Below are positions 54,072 through 63,837 of a DNA stretch of 64,000 nucleotides, piece by piece (the first letter of the stretch is position 1; every line of letters begins with the position of its first letter). This DNA comes from Brassicibacter mesophilus (GTDB lineage Bacteria > Bacillota > Clostridia > Tissierellales > Proteiniboraceae). The translations under genes and the position numbers were made by a program. The notes beneath the pieces were generated by a model. That model worked only from the letters and a program-made list of their open reading frames with translations, was not told where the DNA came from and did not search any database. The stretch lies in the NCBI RefSeq assembly GCF_050433385.1, contig NZ_JBNPXI010000017.1, positions 1-64,000 of the forward strand. Direction: 5' to 3'.

Positions 54072-55076
54072 TTATTCAAATTTTCTTGGTATAAAACCAA
54101 CTTTTTTATATACTTTTCTTAATGTCTTTCTAGCTACTTTTTCTGCTTTATTTGCTCCCTGCATATATATTTCTTCAAGATAGTCCTTGTTTTTCATCAA
54201 ATAATCAAATTTATCTCTTATAGGTCTTAACCCTTCTATTACTACATCTGCTACATCTGCTTTAAATTTTCCATAACCTTCTCCCTGATATTTTTGTTCA
54301 ATTACATCATAACTTTCTCCAGAAAATTTGGAGTAAATAGTAATTAAATTCTTAATTCCTGGCTGTTCATCACTATATTTTACTTGATTCAGTGAATCTG
54401 TAACAGAACGTTTAATTTTCCTGCTTATTGTATCTGCATCATCTACTAAAGATATAAAACCATTCAAATCTTCATCTGACTTAGACATCTTACTAATTGG
54501 ATCTTGAAGACTCATAATCTTAGCCCCGACTTTTGATATTAGTGGCTCAGGTACTACAAAGGTATCACTATATTTGCTATTAAATCTTTGAGCCAAATCT
54601 CTAGCAAGCTCTAGATGCTGTTTCTGGTCTTCACCTACTGGAACAAAGTTAGTCTGGTATAACAAAATGTCTGCAGCCATTAATACAGGATAAGTAAATA
54701 GTCCAGCGTTTAAATTTGCCTCTCCTTTCTGAGACTTTTCTTTAAACTGAGTCATCCTACTTAACTGTCCCATATATGAAATTGTATTAAGCACCCATGA
54801 AAGCTCTGCATGAGCACTAACGTGCGATTGGATAAATACAGTATTTTTTTCAGGGTCAATACCTGAAGCTATATATTTTGCAAGTAATTCTAAGCTTTTT
54901 TTTCTTAAACTTGATGGCTCCTGAGGCACTGTAATTGCATGAAGATCAACTATACAATAATAACAGTCATAATCATCTTGCAGGTCCACCCAGTTTTTTA
55001 TAGCACCTAGATAGTTTCCAATTGTCACTTCCCCTGATGGTTGAACTCCACTAAATATTACCTTTTTATCACTCAT
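54072..55076 (-). CDS. trpS: Tryptophanyl-tRNA synthetase
   Basis: 334-aa class I synthetase. TIGN form of the HIGH motif in GVQPSGEVTIGNYLGAI near residue 12, and KMSKS in DPISKMSKSDED near residue 197. The C-terminal RKTLRKVYKKVGF is usual. AGGAGG precedes ATG 55076. Controlled by a Trp-specific T-box directly upstream, and followed by its own terminator. Confidence 0.98.
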   Translation of the reverse strand: MSDKKVIFSGVQPSGEVTIGNYLGAIKNWVDLQDDYDCYYCIVDLHAITVPQEPSSLRKKSLELLAKYIASGIDPEKNTVFIQSHVSAHAELSWVLNTISYMGQLSRMTQFKEKSQKGEANLNAGLFTYPVLMAADILLYQTNFVPVGEDQKQHLELARDLAQRFNSKYSDTFVVPEPLISKVGAKIMSLQDPISKMSKSDEDLNGFISLVDDADTISRKIKRSVTDSLNQVKYSDEQPGIKNLITIYSKFSGESYDVIEQKYQGEGYGKFKADVADVVIEGLRPIRDKFDYLMKNKDYLEEIYMQGANKAEKVARKTLRKVYKKVGFIPRKFE

Positions 55077-55109
55077 TTCCTTTTCCTCCTCATAAAAAAC
55101 ATTTAAAAA

Positions 55110-55360
55110 TAATAAAAAAAACCTTCCATCTCACGAAAGAGACGAAAGGTAGATTCCGCGGTACCACTCTAATTGGTCTAAAGACCCTCTCTATCCAATA
55201 ACGGTGATAGCCGTCGAGCCATACTAAATTTCAGGCTCAAGCTCATGAGTCCATTCAATATATTCCTAGGTTTCAGGCTCCCACCATTCCTGAATCGCTT
55301 TTACCAGAAAATATGCTTACTATTCTCATTCAACGCTTTATTTATACTCTTTATGCTATT
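55110..55360 (-). promoter_or_regulatory. T-box leader, Trp specifier
   Basis: Core AGUGGUACCGCGGA (about 55173-55160) followed by terminator ACCTTTCGTCTC, TTTCGTG, AGATGGAAGGTTTTTTTT. The specifier is UGG at 55253-55251 (context GAA UGG ACUC), the only Trp codon, as expected for trpS. Confidence 0.95.
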
Positions 55361-55426
55361 ATATATTATACACAAATTTGGTAAAAAGTAAATAACAATT
55401 ACTATTTTGCTATATCTTAATACTTT

Positions 55427-56191
55427 CTAATCGCCTAATATATCATTTAAAATACTTCCTCCTATACCTCCAAACCCTCGTTTCTCACCTACTTGATGAA
55501 ACCTAGCAGATGCAAGAATCCTATCTGATAAACGTGATAGTGGCAAGCTTTGCAAATAAACTGTACCTGGTCCAGTAAGCTTAGCTAAAAATAAACCTTC
55601 TCCTCCGAATAAAGCATTTTTAAAGCCTCCAACAAATTGGATGTCATAGTCTACGGTTTGGGAAAATCCAACTAAGCACCCAGTATCAACTCTCAAAGTT
55701 TCATTAGGACCAAGCTCTTTCTTTACTATAGTTCCACCTGCATGAATAAAAGCTAAACCTCTTCCTTCTAATCTTTGTAGAATAAATCCTTCTCCTCCAA
55801 AAAATCCAGCACCAAGCTTTTTTGTGAAAGCAACTTCAATTTCAATCCCTCTGGCTGCACATAAAAAAGCATCCTTTTGGCATAAAAATCTTCCACCAAA
55901 ATAATCAAGTTCAATAGGTATTATCTTCCCTGGGTAAGGAGCTCCAAAAGCAACATGTCCTTTTCCTCTACCATTATAAAGAAAAGTTGTAATGAAAAAG
56001 CTTTCTCCTGTTACCATTCTCTTAAAACCACTGAATATGCCTCCACCTGTAGAAGTTTGCATTTCAATTCCATCTTCCATATACATCATTGTCCCAGCCT
56101 CTGCTCTTACTCCTTCACCCGAGTCAAGTTCAATTTCAACTATTTGCATATCATCGCCATGAATTTTATAATCAATTATATCTGACATACT
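55427..56191 (-). CDS. AIM24/TIGR00266 family protein
   Basis: About 254 aa, Gly-rich beta-structure. EAGTMMYMEDGIEMQTSTGGG and MVTGESFFITTF near the N-terminus and GEGFILQRLEGRGLAF further on are the family marks; the bacterial role is unknown (the mitochondrial relative Aim24 affects inner-membrane organisation). ATG 56191 has AAAGGGTG upstream. Transcribed alone, divergent from the 68-aa gene. Confidence 0.9.
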   Translation of the reverse strand, partial: SMSDIIDYKIHGDDMQIVEIELDSGEGVRAEAGTMMYMEDGIEMQTSTGGGIFSGFKRMVTGESFFITTFLYNGRGKGHVAFGAPYPGKIIPIELDYFGGRFLCQKDAFLCAARGIEIEVAFTKKLGAGFFGGEGFILQRLEGRGLAFIHAGGTIVKKELGPNETLRVDTGCLVGFSQTVDYDIQFVGGFKNALFGGEGLFLAKLTGPGTVYLQSLPLSRLSDRILASARFHQVGEKRGFGGIGGSILNDILGD

Positions 56192-56330
56192 AATCACCCT
56201 TTTCAATAATCTTTAGTTTTTATATATTCTATGTATTTGCAAATAATTCCTTTGTATTTTAATAAAAGATTATAATTATATACTTATTTTCATCAAAAAT
56301 ATTAATTCTATGTATCTCTCTAAGTTTTCC

Positions 56331-56350
56331 ATTATTATTATTATTATTTA
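56331..56350. repeat. (ATT)n microsatellite
   Basis: Six to seven ATT units in the 230-bp gap between two divergent genes; the rest of the gap is A/T-rich and featureless. Confidence 0.85.
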
Positions 56351-56421
56351 TTTCTTGCCAAACATATTTATAGGCTACTATGTAGAAAATATAACTAAAC
56401 TATGAAAGGAGAGATGTTTTT

Positions 56422-56628
56422 ATGCCTTGGAAAAAAGGAAAGGTTAGGTTTGATGATGGTTCGACTTATAATGCTGACCTACTAGTTAAAGATGATGGTC
56501 AAGTATGGAATATGAAGGTATATAAAGATGGTGGAACAGTTGAAGAAATAGATGCTCAATCTTTTGCAAATAGACTAGGCAAGTCAGCAGATACAGTTTA
56601 TCCGTTCACATATGAAATAGAAGAATAG
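56422..56628 (+). CDS. Hypothetical 68-aa protein
   Basis: ATG behind GAAAGGAGAG. Strand-rich, acidic product: KGKVRFDDGSTYNADLLVKD and YKDGGTVEEIDAQSFANRLG. No signal or membrane helix, no cysteine. I do not recognise the family. It ends at a strong shared terminator, so it is a single-gene unit with good coding signals. Confidence 0.65.
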   Translation: MPWKKGKVRFDDGSTYNADLLVKDDGQVWNMKVYKDGGTVEEIDAQSFANRLGKSADTVYPFTYEIEE

Positions 56629-56629
56629 T

Positions 56630-56677
56630 AAAAAGTCTAAACAGATCCTTTACTTAAGGATTTGCTTAGACTTTTTT
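56630..56677. terminator. Bidirectional terminator
   Basis: AAAAGTCTAA, inner stem GATCCTT/AAGGATT, CTTAGACTTTTTT; ends both the 68-aa gene and the oligopeptide operon. Confidence 0.88.
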
Positions 56678-56811
56678 CACATTTTAGAGAACAAGTACAT
56701 TAAAGCTCCTATGCCTATCATAGCTATAAGAAAATAAGGAGCTACTAACTCTGTAAATGCAATTGTTAATGCAACTATATCCTTCCAACTTACTTTGTTT
56801 TCTTCATTCAT
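56677..56811 (-). CDS. 44-aa membrane peptide at the end of the oligopeptide operon
   Basis: ATG 56811 follows GGAGGG seven bases upstream, and the TAA of the last ATPase gene is only 15 bp before it. The peptide has a charged N-terminus (MNEENKVSWKDI) and a long hydrophobic stretch (about 12-41) that forms one membrane helix, perhaps with an amphipathic start. TGA at 56679-56677 runs into the operon terminator. No known family; position suggests a small accessory of the transporter. Confidence 0.75.
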   Translation of the reverse strand: MNEENKVSWKDIVALTIAFTELVAPYFLIAMIGIGALMYLFSKM

Positions 56812-56825
56812 AGTGCTTCCCTCCA

Positions 56826-57800
56826 TTATTCTATGAGGTGACATGATACAAAATGATCGTTTCCCATGTTTTTATATTCTGGAGTTTCTTCTTGACATTT
56901 CTCTATGGCATAAGGGCATCTAGTATGGAATCTACACCCTGGAGGTGGATTAGCAGGACTTGGTATATCCCCTTTTAATATTATTCTCTTAGTTTTCTTA
57001 CCAGGGTCTGCAACAGGAATAGCCGAAAGAAGAGCTCTTGTATAAGGATGAAGTGGATTTTCAAATAGTTCATACTTATCAGCTAATTCTACTATTTGTC
57101 CTAAATACATCACTCCAACCTTGTCACTAATATATTTTACGACACTTAAGTCATGTGATATGAACAAGTATGTCAGTCCCATCTCTTCTTGTAAGTCCAT
57201 CATAAGATTAATAATTTGTGATTGTATAGATACGTCAAGTGCAGAAACTGGTTCATCAGCAACAATGAATTGCGGATTTAGGGCTAAGGCTCTAGCTATA
57301 CATATTCTTTGCCTCTGACCACCACTAAACTCATGAGGATATCTCTTTATATGATAATCACTTAATCCACATCTCCCAATAATACTTACAACTCTTTCAA
57401 GTAAGTCTTTACCGCTTGATATTTTATGCTCTCTAAGTGCTTCCCCTACTATCTCTCCTACACTCATTCTAGTGTTTAACGAACTATAAGGATCTTGAAA
57501 TATTATTTGCATTTTTGTTCTTAGGTTCCTCATCTCCGACTTTGGCAAATCAAAAACACTCATATCATTATATATAACTTCACCATCAGTTGGCTTAAGA
57601 AGCCTTAGGAGTGTTCTCCCCGTAGTTGATTTACCGCAGCCTGATTCTCCTACAAGACCCAAAGTTTCTCCCTTATTTATTTCAAAGGATATACCATCAA
57701 CAGCATACACATAACCAGTAGTTTTCTTAAGCACTCCAGATTTTATTGAAAAATATTTCTTTAAATTTCTAACACTTAGCAACACATTATTTTCAGTCAT
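56826..57800 (-). CDS. Oligopeptide/dipeptide ABC transporter ATPase (OppF-like)
   Basis: 324 aa. Walker A GESGCGKSTTGRTLL near residue 46, signature FSGGQRQRICIARAL near residue 150, Walker B FIVADEPVSALDVS. The C-terminal oligo_HPY domain (HPYTRALLSA and CRFHTRCPYA with three Cys) confirms the Opp/Dpp class. ATG 57800 lies inside the end of the previous gene (ATGACTGA overlap) behind GGTGGAGG. Confidence 0.95.
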   Translation of the reverse strand: MTENNVLLSVRNLKKYFSIKSGVLKKTTGYVYAVDGISFEINKGETLGLVGESGCGKSTTGRTLLRLLKPTDGEVIYNDMSVFDLPKSEMRNLRTKMQIIFQDPYSSLNTRMSVGEIVGEALREHKISSGKDLLERVVSIIGRCGLSDYHIKRYPHEFSGGQRQRICIARALALNPQFIVADEPVSALDVSIQSQIINLMMDLQEEMGLTYLFISHDLSVVKYISDKVGVMYLGQIVELADKYELFENPLHPYTRALLSAIPVADPGKKTKRIILKGDIPSPANPPPGCRFHTRCPYAIEKCQEETPEYKNMGNDHFVSCHLIE

Positions 57801-58785
57801 TATCCTCCACCTCACTTTCACAATGAAGCCAACATCTAACTTTTCTTCCTTCTGAAATCTCTAGTAACTCTGTTTCTTGATTTATACACTTATCAGTAGC
57901 GAATTCACATCTTGGATGAAACATACATCCTTTAGGTTTCTTAAGAAGATTAGGCACAACACCAGAGACTACATATAGTCTTTCATCCCTAGTATCTAAA
58001 TCAGGTTTCGATTTTAAAAGTCCAACTGTATATGGATGCTTTGGACTATTAAATAACTCTTTTACATTTGCCTCCTCTACTACCTTTCCAGCATACATTA
58101 CTATAACTCTATCAGCTACCTCTGCTATAACACCTAAATCGTGAGTAATAAAAATGATAGCTGTATCAAATTCCTTTTGAAGGTTCAGCATGAGCTCCAA
58201 TATCTGAGCCTGTATAGTAACATCTAGTGCTGTAGTAGGCTCATCTGCAATTAATAACTTAGGATTACATGCAAGCGCCATAGCTATCATTGCTCTCTGC
58301 CTCATCCCTCCACTTAAAGCATGTGGATATTCATCAATAACCTTTTCTGCTCTAGGAATCCCAACCATCTTAAGTAATTCTATACATCTCTGTCTAGATT
58401 CCTTCTTTTTTAATCCACTATGCAGCTTCAATACTTCACCTATCTGGTCTCCAATAGTAAATACAGGATTAAGCGACGTCATAGGTTCTTGAAAAATCAT
58501 AGAAATATCATTTCCTCTTATATTTCTCATTTCCTTTTCACTTAATTCAAGTACTTTTTTATCATTAAAAACTACCTCTCCGTCTTTTATAACACCTGGA
58601 GGATTAGGTATTAGCCTTAACACCGACATAGCAGTAACACTTTTCCCACATCCAGATTCACCAACAATTCCAAGTGTCTCTCCTTTTCTTACATAGAAAT
58701 CAACACCGTCAACAGCTGGTATTTCACCATCTTCGGTATAAAAATAAGTCTTTAAATTTTTAACTTCAAGTAAAATGTCAGACAC
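57793..58785 (-). CDS. Oligopeptide/dipeptide ABC transporter ATPase (OppD-like)
   Basis: About 330 aa. Walker A GESGCGKSVTAMSVL, signature LSGGMRQRAMIAMAL and Walker B LLIADEPTTALDVT, plus the oligo_HPY tail HPYTVGLLKSKP and CMFHPRCEFA. The SVTAM variant after Walker A is that of OppD. GTG 58785 is chosen for spacing to GGGGGTG; GTG 58794 is the alternative, three codons earlier. Next to OppC by 6-15 bp. Confidence 0.95.
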   Translation of the reverse strand: MSDILLEVKNLKTYFYTEDGEIPAVDGVDFYVRKGETLGIVGESGCGKSVTAMSVLRLIPNPPGVIKDGEVVFNDKKVLELSEKEMRNIRGNDISMIFQEPMTSLNPVFTIGDQIGEVLKLHSGLKKKESRQRCIELLKMVGIPRAEKVIDEYPHALSGGMRQRAMIAMALACNPKLLIADEPTTALDVTIQAQILELMLNLQKEFDTAIIFITHDLGVIAEVADRVIVMYAGKVVEEANVKELFNSPKHPYTVGLLKSKPDLDTRDERLYVVSGVVPNLLKKPKGCMFHPRCEFATDKCINQETELLEISEGRKVRCWLHCESEVEDND

Positions 58786-58800
58786 AACCTTCACCCCCAG

Positions 58801-59700
58801 TTATCTTTTTAATTTTGGATCAAGAGCATTTCTGAGTCCATCCCCTAATACGTTTAGGCTCATAACAGTAATAAAAATAGCTAATCCAGGTGGTATCCAT
58901 AACCACCACTGATTTTTTATGACATACAGTTTTTTGGCTGATTCAAGCATATTCCTCCAACTAGGAGTTGGAGGAATAACGCCTAGACCTAAAAAGCTTA
59001 ATGCTGCTTCAGTTAGTATGGCTGCTGCAATACTTATAGTTGAATATACAATAATTGAAGCCATTGTATTTGGTAAAAGATGCCTAATAATTTTTCTTCT
59101 ATCACTTAACCCTAATGCCTCTGCCGCTTCCATAAATTCCTGTTCTCGCAGTGAAAGAATCTGTCCTCTAACAATTCTAGCAATACCAGTCCACCCTAAT
59201 AATCCGATTACAAGCATGACATTATAAATACTCGGCCCCAAAATCGCAACAACAGTAACAGCTATTATCAAGAAAGGAAAGCACATAAATATATCTGTAA
59301 ACCTCATAATTATGGAATCAATTTTGCCACCATAATATCCAGCTATTCCTCCTAACAATACTCCAATTAATACCTCTATTACTACAGCGACAATACCAAC
59401 AGATAATGAAATTCTACCTCCATACAACAATCTTGTATAGACATCTCTACCGAGTTCATCAGTACCAAAAACATGTGCTGAATTAGGAGGCTTCTTTGTT
59501 GCAGTGAAATCAATATCATCTCTCCCATATGGTGTGAAAAATGGAGCAAATGCAGCTAAAAGTATTAATATTACTAAAATAAATAAAGCAGCAACAGCTA
59601 GTTTATTTCTTCTAAACCTCCTCAAAACCAACTTAAATGGGGATATGATCTCTTCGTCTGCTGGATTGGATATATTTATTACAGCAGTATCATTTTTCAT
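58801..59700 (-). CDS. Oligopeptide/dipeptide ABC permease (OppC-like)
   Basis: 299 aa. One N-terminal helix (about 34-56), then five in the BPD_transp_1 domain. HVFGTDELGRDVYTRLLYGGR near residue 75 and the EAA loop EAAEALGLSDRRKIIRHLLPN near residue 190 are OppC hallmarks. AAGGAGGG precedes ATG. Pairs with OppB. Confidence 0.95.
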   Translation of the reverse strand: MKNDTAVINISNPADEEIISPFKLVLRRFRRNKLAVAALFILVILILLAAFAPFFTPYGRDDIDFTATKKPPNSAHVFGTDELGRDVYTRLLYGGRISLSVGIVAVVIEVLIGVLLGGIAGYYGGKIDSIIMRFTDIFMCFPFLIIAVTVVAILGPSIYNVMLVIGLLGWTGIARIVRGQILSLREQEFMEAAEALGLSDRRKIIRHLLPNTMASIIVYSTISIAAAILTEAALSFLGLGVIPPTPSWRNMLESAKKLYVIKNQWWLWIPPGLAIFITVMSLNVLGDGLRNALDPKLKR

Positions 59701-59712
59701 ATTTCTCCCTCC

Positions 59713-60672
59713 TTAGTCATATCTAATTCTTGGATCTGCTAATCCATAGAAGATATCTGCCATTAAATTACCTAAAAGTGTAAGAATGGCCAAGAACATA
59801 TTCACACCCAGCATAAGAGGATAATCTCTATCCATTACAGCCATATAGGCTATTTTCCCCATACCAGGCCAGCCAAAAACTGTTTCTGTAAGCAATGCAC
59901 TTGAAAATAGTAGTGGTATTTGAAAACCAAGAAGTGTAATAACTGGAATTAGAGCATTTCTTAGTGCGTGCTTATAAATAACTATCTTTTCTCTCAAACC
60001 TTTTGCTCTAGCAGTTCTAATATAATCTTGTCTTATAACCTCTAACATACTCGACCTTGTATATCTCATGAAAGAAGCTGCACTTCCAAGTCCAAGAACA
60101 ACTGCAGGTAATACACTATGCCATAAAATATCCTTCATATTGCTTAATCCAATTAATTTTCCCGGAGTAATCATCCCAGAAATAGGGAAAATCTTAAAAT
60201 CTATTGCAAACACTTTTATGAGTATTAGCGCAAAGAAAAATGCAGGAATAGATATACCGATTAATGCAAATACAGTAAAGCCATAATCCACTTTTGAATA
60301 CTGCTTCGTGGCAGAAATAATACCAGCTGGTATTCCTACAACAAGACTTAAGACTAATGCCAGAAGACTTAAATAGAAAGTATTCCACATATGATTTTTT
60401 ATAACATCTTTTACAGAATCCCCAAATTTATGTGAATATCCTAAATTGCCTTTTAATACCTCAGTTATCCAATTAAAATACTGTTCAGGTAAATTCTTAT
60501 CTAACCCCATTTTTTCCTCTATTCTCGCTTTTTCTTCTGGTGTCATCTTAGGATCCATAACTTTTGCCATAGGACTTCCAGGTGCTGCATGAACGATCAG
60601 AAATAATAGAATTGAAATTCCTATAATTATAGGAATACTTTGTAGAAGCCTTGGAATCAAATATTGTCTCAT
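59713..60672 (-). CDS. Oligopeptide/dipeptide ABC permease (OppB-like)
   Basis: 319 aa from ATG 60672, behind AAGGGGGG; an earlier in-frame codon overlaps a hairpin and has no binding site. MRQYLIPRLLQSIPIIIGIS is the usual first helix, with HAAPGSP after it, and the EAA loop TARAKGLREKIVIYKHALRN near residue 225. First of the four intact transporter genes oppB-C-D-F. Confidence 0.95.
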   Translation of the reverse strand: MRQYLIPRLLQSIPIIIGISILLFLIVHAAPGSPMAKVMDPKMTPEEKARIEEKMGLDKNLPEQYFNWITEVLKGNLGYSHKFGDSVKDVIKNHMWNTFYLSLLALVLSLVVGIPAGIISATKQYSKVDYGFTVFALIGISIPAFFFALILIKVFAIDFKIFPISGMITPGKLIGLSNMKDILWHSVLPAVVLGLGSAASFMRYTRSSMLEVIRQDYIRTARAKGLREKIVIYKHALRNALIPVITLLGFQIPLLFSSALLTETVFGWPGMGKIAYMAVMDRDYPLMLGVNMFLAILTLLGNLMADIFYGLADPRIRYD

Positions 60673-60696
60673 CTTGTACCCCCCTTTTTTAGTACA

Positions 60697-60720
60697 ATAG
60701 CCCGGAATTAACCGGGCTAT
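60697..60720 (-). terminator. Hairpin between the binding-protein gene and oppB
   Basis: ATAGCCCGG, TTAATT, CCGGGCTAT without an adjacent T-run. In Opp operons such hairpins stabilise the upstream mRNA or attenuate the downstream genes. Confidence 0.6.
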
Positions 60721-60724
60721 TAAT

Positions 60725-62442
60725 TTACTTACTAACCTCAACGTGTTCTATATCCCATACCCAATCTGTATAAGGTGCAAGCTTAAGATTTTTAACTCTA
60801 TTATTTACTCCAAATACTTGTTATCTATACGCAATGAAAAGATAAGGAAGCTCTTCATTAGCTATTTCAGCCCATCTTTGATACATTGCTTTACGTTTTT
60901 CAAAGTCTGTTTCAAGGATACCTTGTGCCATAATCTGTTCAGCTTCCTCGTTATAGAAGCCCATACTATTATAACCACCAGGAGAATCTGAAGCCTTATC
61001 AAATATTCCTCTTAGATCTGGATCTATTGATAAAGACCAACCCATGTTAAATAAATCAAAATTTCTCTCATCATAAACTTTATCAGAAACAGCGTTAAAC
61101 TCCATAAGTTCTCCTTCAAGTCTAACCCCTATCTCTTTCCAATTTTCCTTCGCAACAGCTACTAGCTCTTGTGGCCAAGCAACATCATTGTAAGCAGTCC
61201 ATACAATTTCAAGTTTCTCGCCTTTTTCATTCTCTACCCAGCCGTCATTATCTCTGTCTTCCCATCCAGCTTCTTTAAGCAACTCTTTTGCCTTTTCAGG
61301 ATCATACTCGTACTTGTTTACCTTTTGTAAGCCCATGAAACAGGTGATACAGCTGTGTTACATGGTTCAGCGTAGCCTTCATAGTGACTGTCAATAAATG
61401 CTCGACGGTTTAAGCCATACATCAACGCCTGTCTTACTCTTTTATCCTTGAATTTATCACGTCTTAAGTTAATACCAACGTAAGTGTATCCATTTCCAGT
61501 GAATTGCTGTATATCTACAATACCTGTTTCAGTTGCTATTTCAACATCCTCTGGAAGTTGAGTAAGCTGACCAATATCAATGACTCCAGCCTGAAGTTCT
61601 GTTGGTATTGTCTCGGCAGGTACTATTTTAACTATTACACCGTCAAGCTTAGGTCTACCTTTAAAATATTCTTCATTTGCTTCAATCTCTAAATATTGTC
61701 CTACTACATATCTAACAAATTTAAATGGACCCGAGCCCATAGGATTTTGGTTTAAAGCAATAAAGTCATTAAAATCTTCAAACTGATAATAATGCTTTGG
61801 TAAAATTTCGTAAATAAAATCATTAATTATCTTTGGAGCATTAATTTCCTTAGTAGTAAAGCTTATTGTATATTCATCTATTATCTTTATTCCATCAACA
61901 TGATCAGCTTTTCCATCTCTGAATTCCTGTGCTCCTACAACATCTTGCATTGTACTCCATCTTGGACCATTATAGTCTGGATGAGCTATAGTTTCATATG
62001 TGAACTGTACATCTTCTGCTGTTAACTCATGACCATCATGAAATCTAATCCCTTTCTTTAGATAAAATGTATAAATCTTTCCATCTTCTGATATTTCCCA
62101 TCTTTCAGCAACATCTGCCTTAGGCTCTCCTTCTGGTGTATTATCAACAAGTGCATCAAACATTAGGTCAACAACATATCCATCATAAGTACTATCACTT
62201 ATGATTGGATTGAATTTACCGTCAAGGCTAGTTTCCCCAAACGTCAAAATGTTTCCTCTTTCTATTGCTGAGTTGTCTGAATTAATGCTATTGTTTGCAT
62301 TAGTATCAGTTTCTGCGTCTGCATCAGTTCCAGTAATAGTTCGTTGATCTGTATTTGTAGGAGTATTATTTGTACATCCTGCTAAAAATATTGAAAAAAT
62401 CAAACTTAGAATAATAAATAATGCTAAACTTTTCTTTAACAT
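60725..62442 (-). pseudogene. Oligopeptide-binding lipoprotein (OppA/DppA-like), frameshift and nonsense
   Basis: Starts at ATG 62442 behind GGGGGAG, with a lipoprotein signal (FSIFLAGC, Cys near residue 22) and an SBP_bac_5 domain (IKKGIRFHDGHELTAEDVQFT-like segment here KKGIRFHDGHELTAEDVQF). At about 61320-61336 one base is missing from an A run: AVSPVSWAYK shifts frame, and KVNKYEYDPEKAKELLKEAG continues in the other. It then meets an in-frame TAA (60823-60821), after which QVFGVNNRVKNLKLAPYTDW runs to the true end at 60725. Two independent lesions; without them about 575 aa. Confidence 0.88.
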
Positions 62443-62912
62443 TGTTCTCCCCCTTTTTTTATAGAAATATTTTGCTAGAGTTTATAACAGTCTTTTTTTC
62501 ACCTCCTCACTTGAATATTTTCGCATAACTTAGTAATGTTATTAAAATATCATTGTTTGAATTTATGTTTTTTATAATTTACTGAATTATCCGTAAATTA
62601 TATGGATAAGCATTCCTTTTTTCTTTTTTATTGTATTACAGTACTTACATTGCTGGATTACTATTGAATTATTGTTAAATTATGTTAAGTAAAATTAATA
62701 TACAATGTATATATTTAAAATATAAGTAATATTTAATCAAATTCAAACAAATAAGTAATTTTGATTTTTATTCATTTTTTCATCATTTTAATTCACTAAT
62801 TTATACAGTACAATAAAGTACATGCACAAAGTTTTACCCTGCATCTGAAAAATTTTTTCCATTTTATAAAATGTTTAGTATAATAGTCTTAAAAGCAAGT
62901 GAGGGATGTATT
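62443..62912. other. Divergent intergenic region between binding-protein and GntR genes
   Basis: About 470 bp, very A/T-rich, no supported ORF. It must hold the promoters for the transporter operon (minus) and the GntR gene (plus). GTAC-centred motifs occur at 62638-62650 (ACAGTACTTAC) and 62804-62821 (ACAGTACAATAAAGTACATG), the latter a small inverted repeat that could be the GntR operator; this is a guess from position and symmetry. Confidence 0.4.
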
Positions 62913-63647
62913 ATGATTGATAAGAATAACCCTGTTCCTCTTTACATACAGATCAAAAACGATTTGTTAAAAAATATAAAAGAAGGCTTATGGGATGTGG
63001 ATACTCAACTTCCAACTGAAAAAGAACTAATGCAAAAATATGATGTTGGAAGAGCTACAGTAAGAGATGCAATTTCGATTTTGGTTAATGAAGGATACCT
63101 TTTTAAGAGAAAAGGAGTAGGAACCTTTGTTGCAAGGAAACAGCCAGCTTTAGGCTTTGAGCCTCTAATTAGTTTAACCTACTCATTGAAAGCTCTCGGA
63201 ATTGATGTAAATAATACTGTAATTAAAAAAGAAGAGATAAAGCCTAATAAAAAATTACTAGAAAAACTTAGAGGAAATAAAAGCAGCAACTACTATTATT
63301 TAAAAAGACTTAGATCTGTTAGCAGTAAACCTATAGCAATAGAGCACTCATATTTTTTAAATGGCTTTAAGTACATTGGTAATAACTTCGACTTAACAAG
63401 TTCCTTAGCAAAGATGATTCTGAGGGATTTATCTCTAACGATTAAAAAAATTGATCAGACAATAGTACTACGTGCGCCAACAAAAGCTGAAAGTAAAGAG
63501 CTTAAAATAGATAATGGCACTATACTCCTCGACTTAGAGAGATGGATTTATATTGAAGAAGAAGAAAGCCCTTTCTACTATCTTAAGTTCGTTATTCCTA
63601 GCGAAATATATACTTACCCTTTTATCAATGTTACAGAGCAATATTGA
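62913..63647 (+). CDS. GntR-family regulator with UTRA domain
   Basis: 244 aa from ATG 62913, behind GAGGGATG; an in-frame codon 42 bases earlier lacks a site. N-terminal winged helix: PVPLYIQIKNDLLKNI, TQLPTEKELMQKYDVGRATVRDAISILVNEGYL and KRKGVGTFVA. C-terminal UTRA ligand domain (about 80-240) with YYYLKRLRSV and IAIEHSYF. HutC/YvoA subfamily. Placed divergently from the peptide transporter operon, it is a plausible local regulator. Confidence 0.92.
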   Translation: MIDKNNPVPLYIQIKNDLLKNIKEGLWDVDTQLPTEKELMQKYDVGRATVRDAISILVNEGYLFKRKGVGTFVARKQPALGFEPLISLTYSLKALGIDVNNTVIKKEEIKPNKKLLEKLRGNKSSNYYYLKRLRSVSSKPIAIEHSYFLNGFKYIGNNFDLTSSLAKMILRDLSLTIKKIDQTIVLRAPTKAESKELKIDNGTILLDLERWIYIEEEESPFYYLKFVIPSEIYTYPFINVTEQY

Positions 63648-63680
63648 GATAATATTTTAGTTACCTACTTCATATTTATC

Positions 63681-63717
63681 AAAACGAAGCTTATTTATTG
63701 AGCTTCGTTTTTATTTT
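63681..63717 (+). terminator. Terminator of the GntR gene
   Basis: AAAACGAAGCT, TATTTATTG, AGCTTCGTTTTTATTTT. Confidence 0.88.
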
Positions 63718-63837
63718 GATAAACAAGTAACTTTTTTCGTGTAAAAAAATAATAATAAAATAAAAGAAGGAATTTTCGTAATATTGTGTAATATATTTAT
63801 ATATAGATATCCGGACATCTGTATAAGAGGGGGGTGT

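Noticed and set aside
56331..56350. ATT microsatellite as a phase-variation switch
   Set aside because: It lies in a divergent intergenic region outside clear -35/-10 spacing and is short; no evidence for control.
60821..60823. Stop-codon readthrough in the same gene
   Set aside because: UAA is the least leaky stop and no readthrough context or recoding element is visible.
61318..61336. Programmed -1 frameshift in the peptide-binding protein
   Set aside because: The site lacks a proper X XXY YYZ heptamer, this protein family is not known to use frameshifting, and a second nonsense lesion lies downstream; decay or sequence error is simpler.
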